The position numbers and the translations under genes were made by a program. A stretch of DNA of 32,848 nucleotides from Bacteroidaceae bacterium (lineage in GTDB: Bacteria > Bacteroidota > Bacteroidia > Bacteroidales > Bacteroidaceae), in assembly GCA_024682035.1 (NCBI GenBank), contig JAIKZS010000146.1, positions 1-32,848 on the forward strand. The letters run 5' to 3'. Each line of letters begins with the position of its first letter. The stretch's first letter is position 1. The notes under the pieces are model-generated. The model was not told the DNA's origin and searched no databases. It saw nothing but the letters and a program-made list of their open reading frames with translations. Positions 9,233-18,069 of the stretch are shown here, piece by piece.

Positions 9233-10009
9233 TTAACTCAATACGTTATTACGGATCTTAGTCAAATAGTGCTTGAAGCCTTCGGCATCTTTGTCTCCTA
9301 AAATTTGAAGTAGTTCCTTCAATTCACGGCGAATATTCTCAACCTGTGGCATAGTACGAGGGTTGAAAAGTATTTCCTGCAAGAGATAATCGTCTTCGTT
9401 CATTACGCCATGTGCTATAGCCATGTGTTTCTTAAAAGTGGTGCCGGGGGCATCCTGGTGCTTCATTACTGCAGCAAATACAAACGTTGATACGAAGGGG
9501 ATGCTCAAGGAATAAGCCACCGTCTCATCATGCTCGTCGAAAGTGTATTCAAAGATATGGAGATGCAAACTCTGGTAAAGGTCCTTGAAGAAAATACGTC
9601 CTAAGTGATCACCCTCCTTGATGATGATAGCATTCTCACTGCTCAGGTTGTTGAGAGAGGCAAATGTAGGACCAAACATGGGATGTGTGGAAACATAACG
9701 GAAACCACTCTTTTCATAAAACTCCTGCAAACCAGTCTTAACAGAAGCAATGTCGCTCAAAATACAATCTTTTGACAATGCGGGAAGTACCATGTTGAAT
9801 GCATCAAACGTATATTTTAACGTGACAGCATTGATAACCAACTCAGGATTAAATTCCCTAATTTCGTCGAGAGTAGTGTAACGATAGGTATGATACACAA
9901 ACCTCAGTTTCTGAGGGTCAGTATCAAACACAGCTGTCTCATGCTGAAAGCTCAACACATCAGTAAGAAAGGTGCCCATTTTGCCGGCACCAAGAATTAA
10001 GATTCTCAT
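9233..10009 (-). CDS. tyrA: Prephenate dehydrogenase
   Basis: N-terminal Rossmann motif MRILILGAGKMGTFL; STHPMFGPTF motif; adjacent to DAHP synthase/chorismate mutase and prephenate dehydratase. Confidence 0.9.
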   Translation of the reverse strand: MRILILGAGKMGTFLTDVLSFQHETAVFDTDPQKLRFVYHTYRYTTLDEIREFNPELVINAVTLKYTFDAFNMVLPALSKDCILSDIASVKTGLQEFYEKSGFRYVSTHPMFGPTFASLNNLSSENAIIIKEGDHLGRIFFKDLYQSLHLHIFEYTFDEHDETVAYSLSIPFVSTFVFAAVMKHQDAPGTTFKKHMAIAHGVMNEDDYLLQEILFNPRTMPQVENIRRELKELLQILGDKDAEGFKHYLTKIRNNVLS

Positions 10010-10025
10010 AGTCTGGCAGTTTTAT

Positions 10026-10050
10026 AAGGTGAGGTTTTGAACCTCACCTT
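10026..10050 (-). other. Perfect intercistronic hairpin between aroG/CM and tyrA
   Basis: AAGGTGAGGTT-ttg-AACCTCACCTT, 11-bp perfect stem; no following U-tract on the minus strand. Confidence 0.75.
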
Positions 10051-10057
10051 CCCATAA

Positions 10058-11125
10058 TTACATATTTAAAATTTCCAATTGTTGACGTACACTCTCTTCG
10101 TGAATAGCTTCAAAAATCTTACGTACACACATAGGACTAATGCCACAGAGTGCACCTTGTGAGCCACGCTTATCAAGAATTTCGCTATAACGACCAGTCT
10201 GCAAAACGGTCATATCATGCTCTTTCTTAAATACGCCAATCTCACGTGCTACACGCATACGTTTCGACAATTCCTGAATAAGGTTATCATCGCATTCATC
10301 AATTTGCTTACGCAATTCGGTGAGACTTTCTGTAGTGTAAGTTTCCTTTCTGATAACTAACAAGTTAAGGATATAATCTAGAATATCAGGTGTAACTTGC
10401 TGTGCAGCATCGCTCCATGCAATATCTGGCGTGCAATGACTCTCTATAATAAGTCCATCCATACCCAAGTCCATAGCTTGCTGGCACAATGGTGCAACCA
10501 ACTCACGTTTACCCCCTATATGACTAGGGTCACAAAACAGAGGCAAGGATGGGATGCGGCGACGCAACTCAATAGGAATGTGCCATTGAGGAATGTTACG
10601 ATAAATCTTTTTATCAACGCTGCTGAAGCCACGATGAATAGCAGCCAATCGTTTGATGCCCGCTTGGTTGAGACGTTCCAACCCACCAATCCAAAGTTCA
10701 ATATCAGGGTTCACTGGGTTCTTTACCAGTACGGGAATATCAATCCCTGTAAGAGCATCAGCAATTTCTTGCATGGCAAACGGACTAGCTGTAGTGCGTG
10801 CACCAATCCAAAGAATATCGATACCATATTTGAGAGCCAGCTCTACATGCTCAGCATTAGCCACTTCGGTTGTGACATACATTCCTGTTTCCTGCTTTAC
10901 ACGCTGCAACCAAGGCAGAGCCTTCTCTCCATTCCCTTCAAAACCACCTGGTTTAGTTCGTGGTTTCCATACACCAGCACGGAAAATTTTAATTCCGTTA
11001 TTGGCCAACGCTTTGGCAGTGGTCATTACTTGTTCTTCAGTCTCTGCACTGCAAGGGCCTGCTATTACAATGGGGCGTTCCTTTTTAACACCCGCAAACT
11101 CGATAGGAAGTAAATCTAATTCCAT
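10058..11125 (-). CDS. Bifunctional 3-deoxy-7-phosphoheptulonate synthase / chorismate mutase type II
   Basis: DAHP synthase motifs (PIVIAGPCSAE, FRAGVWKPRTKPGGFEG, LPLFCDPSHIGGKR, LIIESHC) plus a C-terminal chorismate mutase domain (LTELRKQIDECDDNLIQELSKRMRVAREIGVFKKEHDM). Confidence 0.95.
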   Translation of the reverse strand: MELDLLPIEFAGVKKERPIVIAGPCSAETEEQVMTTAKALANNGIKIFRAGVWKPRTKPGGFEGNGEKALPWLQRVKQETGMYVTTEVANAEHVELALKYGIDILWIGARTTASPFAMQEIADALTGIDIPVLVKNPVNPDIELWIGGLERLNQAGIKRLAAIHRGFSSVDKKIYRNIPQWHIPIELRRRIPSLPLFCDPSHIGGKRELVAPLCQQAMDLGMDGLIIESHCTPDIAWSDAAQQVTPDILDYILNLLVIRKETYTTESLTELRKQIDECDDNLIQELSKRMRVAREIGVFKKEHDMTVLQTGRYSEILDKRGSQGALCGISPMCVRKIFEAIHEESVRQQLEILNM

Positions 11126-11131
11126 AATATA

Positions 11132-12337
11132 TTATTTATTAATTAACAATTGATTGTTTTTGAGACGCTTGACTCGTTCCAAGGCCTCTTTAAGTTTATC
11201 GTCCTTACAACAAAGGGAGATTCGGATGTATCGGCTACCATTACTACCAAAGATAAAACCTGGGGTAATGAATACCCTTGCATCGTGCAGCACCTGTTCA
11301 GTAAGTTGTTCTACATCGTTATAACTATCAGGTATCTTCCCCCAAAGGAACATCCCCACTTGTTTGTCATCATAGGTACAACCCAACTCATGCATGATGG
11401 CACCAGCTAAAGCACGACGGTTGCGATAGTTACGGTTATTACCCTCGTACCAATCAGCCTCAGCATCCAATGCAGTAGCTGCGGCTAACTGAACAGCACG
11501 GAACATACCGCTATCAATATTACTTTTAACTTTCAAAATCCACTGAACAAAGTCGGCATTAGACGCCAGCATAGCCACACGCCAACCTGGCATGTTATGA
11601 CTCTTGCTCATAGAATTGAACTCAATGCAACAGTTCTTGGCGCCCGGCACACTTAATATGCTCTGGGGGTGATCATTGAGAATAAAGCTATAAGGATTAT
11701 CATTCACAATCACGATGTCTTTCTCCTGAGCCAATTTCACCAACTGCTCATATAGTTCAGGAGTGGCATTTGTTCCAGTTGGCATGTGTGGGTAGTTGGT
11801 CCACATGAGTTTCACGCGACTCATATCCATATGGTTCAACGCATCGAAGTCAGGCATCCAGCCATTCTCTTCCTTCAAATCATAATAGATGACCTCAGCT
11901 CCCAAGATTTTACTCAATGACGTATATGTAGGATAACCTGGATTGGGGACCAACACCTGTTCACCAGGGTTAACAAAAGCTAACGTTACGTGCAATATGC
12001 CTTCTTTTGAACCTATGAGAGGCTGAATTTCTTTACTCGGATCTAAGTCAACATTATACCAACGCTTATACCAGCGCGCAAAAGCCTGACGCAGTTCGGG
12101 TATGCCCACATAGGGCTGGTATCCATGACCATTGGGATCGTGAGCAGCTTCACATAGCTGTTGCAGAGTTGCATCAGAAGGAGGCATATCAGGACTTCCT
12201 ATACCCAAACTGATGACATCCTTGCCCTCAGCATTCATCTGCGCAACTTCTTTCAGCTTACGAGAGAAATAATATTCGCTAACACTACTCAGTCTGTCGG
12301 CTGGGCGTATTTTAGATACTTGATCTTCCTTCTTCAT
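11132..12337 (-). CDS. PLP-dependent class I/II aminotransferase (likely aromatic amino acid aminotransferase)
   Basis: Motifs VLVPNPGYPTYTS, IVNDNPYSF, FNSMSKSHNMPGWRVAMLASN; aromatic operon context. Confidence 0.9.
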   Translation of the reverse strand: MKKEDQVSKIRPADRLSSVSEYYFSRKLKEVAQMNAEGKDVISLGIGSPDMPPSDATLQQLCEAAHDPNGHGYQPYVGIPELRQAFARWYKRWYNVDLDPSKEIQPLIGSKEGILHVTLAFVNPGEQVLVPNPGYPTYTSLSKILGAEVIYYDLKEENGWMPDFDALNHMDMSRVKLMWTNYPHMPTGTNATPELYEQLVKLAQEKDIVIVNDNPYSFILNDHPQSILSVPGAKNCCIEFNSMSKSHNMPGWRVAMLASNADFVQWILKVKSNIDSGMFRAVQLAAATALDAEADWYEGNNRNYRNRRALAGAIMHELGCTYDDKQVGMFLWGKIPDSYNDVEQLTEQVLHDARVFITPGFIFGSNGSRYIRISLCCKDDKLKEALERVKRLKNNQLLINK

Positions 12338-13160
12338 ATTCTCCTAATATTTTGAGTTCTTTGGTTAATGGAGCAATGGCAGCAATCGACTGTTTATAGC
12401 GCAACATGTTGTCATATACGACATCTATATAGAATTGGTATTCCCACTCACGCCCTATAATGGGCAATGACTGAATTTTCGTAAGGTTAATTTGATAGAA
12501 CGACAAGATGGATAACACCTGCGACAGGCTACCTTCCCTATGAGGCAAGGTAAACACCAAGTTAGCTTTATTGGGATTCAAAGGCTGAGTGCGGTTCAAT
12601 GCATCCACCTGCCAAGGATCGGCCACTACCAAGAAACGAGTAAAGTTATGCTTATTGGTTTCTATGCCCTCTTGCAACACTTTCATGCCATACATTTCGG
12701 CTGCATATTTTGAACAGATGGCTGCATGACCATGCAAGTTATTCTTCTTTATATTTTCTGCACTAAGGGCGGTATCTTCTGTTTCAACGACTTTCATTGA
12801 AGCATGTTGTGAAAGGAAATCACGACATTGCATCAACGCAATGGGATGTGAATTTACCTCCAAAATATTGTCCCAATCGTCGTCTGGTAAACAGACAAAA
12901 CTATGGGATATCCTCAGCTTATGTTCACCAATAATCTGCACACCACTTTGGCGTAGCAACTCATTATTGTGCAACAAGCTTCCTGCAATTGTATTCTCAA
13001 TGGCCAGCATGCCAATTACATGACTATCCTGTTGAATAGCCTTGAACACATCTTCAAAGGTGGTACAACAAATCAGTTCAATTTCCTCTCCCTCGAAATA
13101 CTGATGGGCTGCTATATCATGAAAAGAACCATATCCTCCTTGTATTGCTATTTTCTTCAT
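12312..13160 (-). CDS. pheA: Prephenate dehydratase
   Basis: MKKIAIQGGYGSFHDIAA, GMLAIENTIAGS, TRFLVV motif, and an ACT-domain C-terminus (NLVFTLPHREGSLSQVLSILSFYQINLTKIQSLPI). Confidence 0.95.
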   Translation of the reverse strand: MKKIAIQGGYGSFHDIAAHQYFEGEEIELICCTTFEDVFKAIQQDSHVIGMLAIENTIAGSLLHNNELLRQSGVQIIGEHKLRISHSFVCLPDDDWDNILEVNSHPIALMQCRDFLSQHASMKVVETEDTALSAENIKKNNLHGHAAICSKYAAEMYGMKVLQEGIETNKHNFTRFLVVADPWQVDALNRTQPLNPNKANLVFTLPHREGSLSQVLSILSFYQINLTKIQSLPIIGREWEYQFYIDVVYDNMLRYKQSIAAIAPLTKELKILGEYEEGRSSI

Positions 13161-13174
13161 AACTGGTGTAAATT

Positions 13175-13210
13175 AAAAAGTCCCGCTTCACACAGGATGA
13201 GCGGGACTTT
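13175..13210 (-). terminator. Intrinsic terminator (attenuator) in pheA leader
   Basis: Minus-strand RNA AAAGUCCCGCU-caucctgtgtga(12 nt)-AGCGGGACUUU, 11-bp perfect stem (13177-13210), T-run TTTTT at 13179-13175; ends 15 nt before the pheA ATG. Confidence 0.88.
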
Positions 13211-13280
13211 ATATCTGTTTTATTATTTCATTCTTGGTTCTTAAGCGTCACTGTCACTTGACACATACAAACTCCCGCTC
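13199..13280 (-). promoter_or_regulatory. Candidate antiterminator pairing in pheA leader
   Basis: Minus-strand GAGCGGGA (13280-13273) is perfectly complementary to TCCCGCTC (13206-13199), which overlaps the terminator 5' arm, so the two structures are mutually exclusive. Confidence 0.75.
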
Positions 13281-13340
13281 TAGTTTCTGGCTAAAGTAAA
13301 AGTAATAAAAATGGTATGCAAAAGTGAACAATGCCTTCAT
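13254..13340 (-). CDS. Phe/Tyr-rich leader peptide (28 aa) MKALFTFAYHFYYFYFSQKLEREFVCVK
   Basis: Hand-translated on the minus strand, ATG at 13340-13338, TGA at 13256-13254; 9 of residues 5-16 are Phe/Tyr; upstream of the attenuator and an operon devoted to Phe/Tyr synthesis. Confidence 0.82.
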   Translation of the reverse strand: MKALFTFAYHFYYFYFSQKLEREFVCVK

Positions 13341-13366
13341 TTGTTATAATTTTATTATTTCGGATG

Positions 13367-13374
13367 CAAATGTA
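13367..13374 (-). promoter_or_regulatory. Putative -7 element (TACATTTG) of the Phe/Tyr operon leader transcript
   Basis: Matches TAnnTTTG; a TTTTG lies about 22 nt further upstream, compatible with the Bacteroidetes -33 element; 26 nt upstream of the leader peptide ATG. Confidence 0.5.
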
Positions 13375-13417
13375 AGTATTTTATTTGAAAAACAAGCAAA
13401 ATGTGAGAAAAATTTCA

Positions 13418-14374
13418 TCAAAGGTGCATAATATCTATTTCCTTTATGCTGGCTGCTGGGTCAACAATCTCTGTTTTTACCTCACCTGCAGCCTTCAGAT
13501 TAGCTGCAGCTGTAGCATCTTTTGCTGCTCCTTCGGCATCGCCTAAGAGTTTTTTTGCCTCTGCCCGCAGGGCATAAGCTTCACTAAAAACAGGACTCAT
13601 CTCTATTGCATCATTCATTGTACCAATAGCATCTTCTACTCGTTGTTGCTGTATATATAGCTTGCCTAAATTGAGGTAAGCTTGTTGGCAGAAGGGGTCT
13701 ATCTCCAACACTCTCAGATAATCAACCTCTGCTTCGGTGATTTCCTGTTGTGCCTCTTTTACGGCTCCATGTAATAACAACCCGCTCTCCAGTTCGTTTT
13801 CCGATGCTATAACAGCCTCGGCATCTTTAAGCGCTGCTTCTAATTGGCCTTTATGTAAATAGGTCTGCCCTCTGAGTAACAAAGCCTCAGCATAATCAGC
13901 TTGTAGTTCAATAGCTTTTGAAAACAAACTAATAGCTTCACCATCATTGTTCAATGCATTAGCAGCTTTCCCTTTTAGATAATATGCTTGTGGATTGGTG
14001 GGCTCCAGATGAATTGCAAGTTGAGCTTTATCAGCCATTGCGAAATAATCTTCTAAAAGAAAATACACGTTGGCCAAGGTAATATAGTTGGTAACAATGG
14101 TGGGCTCTGATTTCGCCATGTGGAGCAACGGCGTCAATGCGCCTTGCAAATCACCCTTCTCCACTAAAAGCTGTGCTAAATGACCATAAGTTTCATAGTC
14201 ATCCTGTAGCTTGATAGCTTCTTCGAAACATTTCTGCGCATAATCAAAACGACGCATACGATAGGCACGTATGCCATCATATTTCAATATGTCGAACTCT
14301 TTCTGAGCCTTTATTTCTTGTTCCTCAACAGAATTATTTTTCTTAGACTTAAATAACGAACTGAGTAATCCCAT
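13418..14374 (-). CDS. Tetratricopeptide repeat protein
   Basis: Repeated TPR-like motifs (AQKCFEEAIKLQDDYETYGHLAQLL, AISLFSKAIELQADYAEALLLRGQTYL, YLRVLEIDPFCQQAYLNLGKLY). Confidence 0.85.
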   Translation of the reverse strand: MGLLSSLFKSKKNNSVEEQEIKAQKEFDILKYDGIRAYRMRRFDYAQKCFEEAIKLQDDYETYGHLAQLLVEKGDLQGALTPLLHMAKSEPTIVTNYITLANVYFLLEDYFAMADKAQLAIHLEPTNPQAYYLKGKAANALNNDGEAISLFSKAIELQADYAEALLLRGQTYLHKGQLEAALKDAEAVIASENELESGLLLHGAVKEAQQEITEAEVDYLRVLEIDPFCQQAYLNLGKLYIQQQRVEDAIGTMNDAIEMSPVFSEAYALRAEAKKLLGDAEGAAKDATAAANLKAAGEVKTEIVDPAASIKEIDIMHL

Positions 14375-14467
14375 ACAATCAATTTATTTTGAGCTGCAAA
14401 GATAGTATAAGCAAAAGAGAAAACCAAATAAGCCTGATAATTTGTTTTTACACAGATACACACATTC

Positions 14468-16186
14468 TTATGCTTTCTTTCCTTGACATACGTCACACAT
14501 TCCGCAACAATGATTGTTTTCTTCTCCAAAATAACTTAGCAGAAGACGACTTCTACAGGTTACTTTATTCTGAACATAGTTAATCATTGCTTCTATGCGT
14601 GATTTCATGCGTTCTTTACGCTCTTCGTAAGCAGATGCAGGAATAACCAGACGCTCTTTTTCCACACGCTCACGAACATATATTATATAAGGTGTACTTT
14701 TGGCTGGTATATAACTGACAATATGCTGTTGTGACAAATAACGGAAAATATGATAAACTTGATCGTGGGTAAGACGAGTACGCAAGGCCAACAAAGACTC
14801 ATCAATATATGCATAGTCTGAGAACAAGCCTGTATAACAACGTAAGGTAGTTTGAATGAGAACATCAGCTTCTTTGCTAAGATGCTGCAATCGATATAGC
14901 TCGTCACGTCGCAAAGTAAACATCAGGCGAGAGCCTCGGTGCTGCTCATCGGTATAGGTAATATATCCTGCCTGTGTTAATATTCTCAACGCACTATCAG
15001 CTTGTACAGGAAATAGTTTAAACTTTACACAAAAGTCATCTATCTTAAACTCTTTCACGCATCCCAAACCATCACCCATTGCCATTTGATAGTAGTATTG
15101 CAATTTTTCATACACATCGCAGATATAGCTCTTTTCTGGGAAAGTCTCTCCCACCTTTCGTTTCAAAGTAGCAATGTCAAGATTGTTATAAAGAAGCACA
15201 GCATAAGATTTTTTACCATCACGACCACCACGACCAGCTTCCTGAAAATATGCCTCGATTGAATCTGGTATATCAAGATGAATCACTAAACGGACATCTG
15301 GTTTATCTATACCCATGCCAAAAGCATTGGTGGCCACCATTACCCGGCAACTATCTTGTTGCCACTCACGCTGGCGTACATCTCGTACTGCCTGTTCCAA
15401 GCCCGCATGATAAAAGGTAGCAGAAACACCTTCATGTAAAAGCAATTCGGCCACCTCTTTAGTGCGCTTACGATTCCGCACATAAATAATGGCACATCCA
15501 GGTACACTAGCAAGAATATGTAGCAATTCCCCCCGCTTATCGTCAACCTGACGAGCCACATAAGCCAGGTTATTGCGTTCAAAGCTCATGCGGAACACAT
15601 TTTCCTTTCGGAAATGTAATTGATGCTGAATATCAGCAACTACTTCAGGAGTAGCTGTAGCTGTAAGTGCTAAGACTGGTATTTCAGGCATGAAACTCCT
15701 GATATCAGCTATACGCAGATAGGAAGGACGGAAATCGTAACCCCACTGTGAAATACAATGGCTCTCGTCAACCACAATCATGCTGATGTGCATTTGCTTA
15801 AGACGGAGGCGGAACATGTCAGTCTCCAAGCGTTCTGGAGAAACATAAAGAAACTTATAATCACCAAAGATGGCATTATCGAGCACTTGGTTGATTTCAT
15901 TTCGAGTCATGCCTGCATATATTGCCAAAGCTCTGATACTCTTATCACGAAGATGCTTAACCTGGTCTTTCATCAAAGCAATAAGAGGTGTCACTACCAA
16001 GCACATGCCCTCCATAGCTAAAGCAGGCACTTGAAAGGTAACAGATTTACCTCCCCCTGTAGGCATTAGGCCCAAAGTGTCTTTACCCGAGCCTATACTT
16101 TCAATGATATCCTGTTGAATGCCACGGAATGAATCGTAGCCCCAGTATTGGCGTAATATGCTGAGATAGTCTGCCATCAGCGCCAT
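14468..16186 (-). CDS. recQ: ATP-dependent DNA helicase RecQ (short form without obvious HRDC)
   Basis: MPTGGGKSVTFQVPA Walker A, VVDESHCISQWGYDFRPSYLRI, VATNAFGMGIDKPDVRLVIH, QEAGRGGRDG; C-terminal Cys motif CCGMCDVC. Confidence 0.92.
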   Translation of the reverse strand: MALMADYLSILRQYWGYDSFRGIQQDIIESIGSGKDTLGLMPTGGGKSVTFQVPALAMEGMCLVVTPLIALMKDQVKHLRDKSIRALAIYAGMTRNEINQVLDNAIFGDYKFLYVSPERLETDMFRLRLKQMHISMIVVDESHCISQWGYDFRPSYLRIADIRSFMPEIPVLALTATATPEVVADIQHQLHFRKENVFRMSFERNNLAYVARQVDDKRGELLHILASVPGCAIIYVRNRKRTKEVAELLLHEGVSATFYHAGLEQAVRDVRQREWQQDSCRVMVATNAFGMGIDKPDVRLVIHLDIPDSIEAYFQEAGRGGRDGKKSYAVLLYNNLDIATLKRKVGETFPEKSYICDVYEKLQYYYQMAMGDGLGCVKEFKIDDFCVKFKLFPVQADSALRILTQAGYITYTDEQHRGSRLMFTLRRDELYRLQHLSKEADVLIQTTLRCYTGLFSDYAYIDESLLALRTRLTHDQVYHIFRYLSQQHIVSYIPAKSTPYIIYVRERVEKERLVIPASAYEERKERMKSRIEAMINYVQNKVTCRSRLLLSYFGEENNHCCGMCDVCQGKKA

Positions 16187-16195
16187 ACAGTCATT

Positions 16196-17911
16196 TTAAT
16201 TTGGCTGTATGTCTTCAATCTGCAACTGAACATCACCTTTTTTGTGCGTATTCTCTTCAATGGTATAGCAGATATCAAATGAACGCTTTGTTTTAATATA
16301 TCTCACGCGAGAACTTTGCCCAAAAGCGATGCCATTCATAACCTTATTAGACTTGTTATCGACCAATTCCAGTTTAATATGTTCCTGTTCTTTGCCCACC
16401 ACCTTACTTGTTCCATAATCATAAACATTGTGGGTACAGAAAACTGGTTTCATATTATCAGGTCCAAATGGGTTGAATTTCTTAAGGTCACTGCAGAACT
16501 TATTAGTGATGTCCTTGAAATCAATCTCTGCATTGATGTCAATGACAGGAACGGTCTGCTCATCCTTGATATGCTTATCTACATATTCCTCAAAACGCCG
16601 TCTGAATTCAGGCACATTTTCAACTTTCATTGACAAACCGGCCGCATAGGTATGCCCACCAAAATTCTCCAAAAGGTCACGGCAATTCTCAACAGCTTGA
16701 TAGACATCAAAGCCTGATACAGAACGAGCTGAACCGGTAGCAAGGTCATTAGTACGGGTAAGCACTACTGCTGGACGATAGAACACCTCTGTCAGGCGAG
16801 AAGCAACTATGCCAATCACACCTTTATGCCAATCTGGATTAAAGAGGACAATGGCACGTTTATCATTCAATCCTTCTGCCTTAGAAACAATATCATTGGC
16901 TTCTTCAGTCATCTGCTTGTCAAGATCTTTGCGCAGTTCATTATACTGATTAATCTGGTTAGCCTTCTTAAGTGCCGACTTAAAATCTTTCTCGGTAAGC
17001 AAATCAACAGAGTCTTTGCCATTTTGCATACGCCCAGAAGCATTCAGGCGAGGGCCAATTTTGAAAACAATATCACTCATCGTTATTTCTTTATCTGACA
17101 ATCCGCAGATATCGATAATAGCTTTGAGTCCAATGCTAGGATTACTATTAATCTGTTTTAAGCCATGATAAGCCAAGATACGGTTTTCACCCATAATTGG
17201 CACAATATCAGATGCAATACTTACAGCACACAAATCCAGCAGTGATATTAAGCGATGAAACTCTATACCATTGCTAATAGCAAATGCTTGCATGAACTTA
17301 AAGCCCACGCCACATCCACTAAGGTGTTCGTAAGGATAAGTATTGTCTAGACGCTTAGCGTTCAGAATAGCAACAGCTGGAGGCAGAACATCATCAGGTA
17401 CATGGTGATCGCAGATGATAAAATCAACCCCTTTTTCTTTAGCATAGGCAATTTCTTCTACAGCCTTAATGCCACAATCCAACACGATAATTAGCTTGAC
17501 GCCAGTTTCTACAGCATAATCTACTCCCTTGAAAGAAACGCCATATCCTTCTTCATATCGATCAGGTATATAATAGTCTATATTGGAATAGAACTCCTGT
17601 ATAAACCTGTAAACCAACGAAACTGCCGTTGTACCATCCACATCATAATCACCATAAATCATGATGCGTTCTTTCTTACCCAACGCTTTATTCAAGCGAT
17701 CTACTGCCACATCCATGTCTTTCATCAAGAAAGGATCAATCAAATCTGGCAGTTGGGGACGGAAGAATTTCTTGGCAGATGGGACATCAGTAATGCCTCG
17801 TTCTACCAGAAGCCTACCCAGGATCGGGCTGATACCCAAGTCCTGTGCCAGCTGATGGCTCGCCTCTGTTTGATCGGTTGAAATGGGCAGATAATTCCAT
17901 TTGTAAGTCAT
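16196..17911 (-). CDS. recJ: Single-stranded-DNA-specific exonuclease RecJ
   Basis: IMIYGDYDVDGTTAVSLVYRF, IICDHHVPDD, LDLCAVSIASDIVPI, and GGHTYAAGLSM DHH/DHHA1 motifs. Confidence 0.95.
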   Translation of the reverse strand: MTYKWNYLPISTDQTEASHQLAQDLGISPILGRLLVERGITDVPSAKKFFRPQLPDLIDPFLMKDMDVAVDRLNKALGKKERIMIYGDYDVDGTTAVSLVYRFIQEFYSNIDYYIPDRYEEGYGVSFKGVDYAVETGVKLIIVLDCGIKAVEEIAYAKEKGVDFIICDHHVPDDVLPPAVAILNAKRLDNTYPYEHLSGCGVGFKFMQAFAISNGIEFHRLISLLDLCAVSIASDIVPIMGENRILAYHGLKQINSNPSIGLKAIIDICGLSDKEITMSDIVFKIGPRLNASGRMQNGKDSVDLLTEKDFKSALKKANQINQYNELRKDLDKQMTEEANDIVSKAEGLNDKRAIVLFNPDWHKGVIGIVASRLTEVFYRPAVVLTRTNDLATGSARSVSGFDVYQAVENCRDLLENFGGHTYAAGLSMKVENVPEFRRRFEEYVDKHIKDEQTVPVIDINAEIDFKDITNKFCSDLKKFNPFGPDNMKPVFCTHNVYDYGTSKVVGKEQEHIKLELVDNKSNKVMNGIAFGQSSRVRYIKTKRSFDICYTIEENTHKKGDVQLQIEDIQPN

Positions 17912-18069
17912 TATATATATTTTTTTTATTTTTTATCATAACACAAAAATGTCGGAAAGATTAAAATGTTTTTTCCAACAAGCGGTAAAGATAGAGAATT
18001 ATCTGCAATAATTGCTATAAAAAAGAAACAAAAAAGGAAGCCTTTGTGTAATTTATGTTAAAAGCGTGT

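Noticed and set aside
10397-11113. 238-aa plus-strand ORF
   Set aside because: It lies entirely antisense to the well-supported DAHP synthase/chorismate mutase gene, and its sequence resembles no family I recognise; a shadow ORF.
10653-11153. 166-aa plus-strand ORF
   Set aside because: Antisense to the same DAHP synthase gene; low-complexity Ser/Pro/Ala composition typical of a shadow frame.
13177-13210. Plain terminator for the TPR gene or a transcript running on the plus strand
   Set aside because: The TPR gene is on the minus strand upstream of the leader (ending at 13418). The hairpin lies immediately before the pheA start, downstream of the leader ORF, and shares a competing pairing partner, so attenuation explains it better.
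16316-16633. 105-aa plus-strand ORF
   Set aside because: Antisense to recJ with no recognisable domain.
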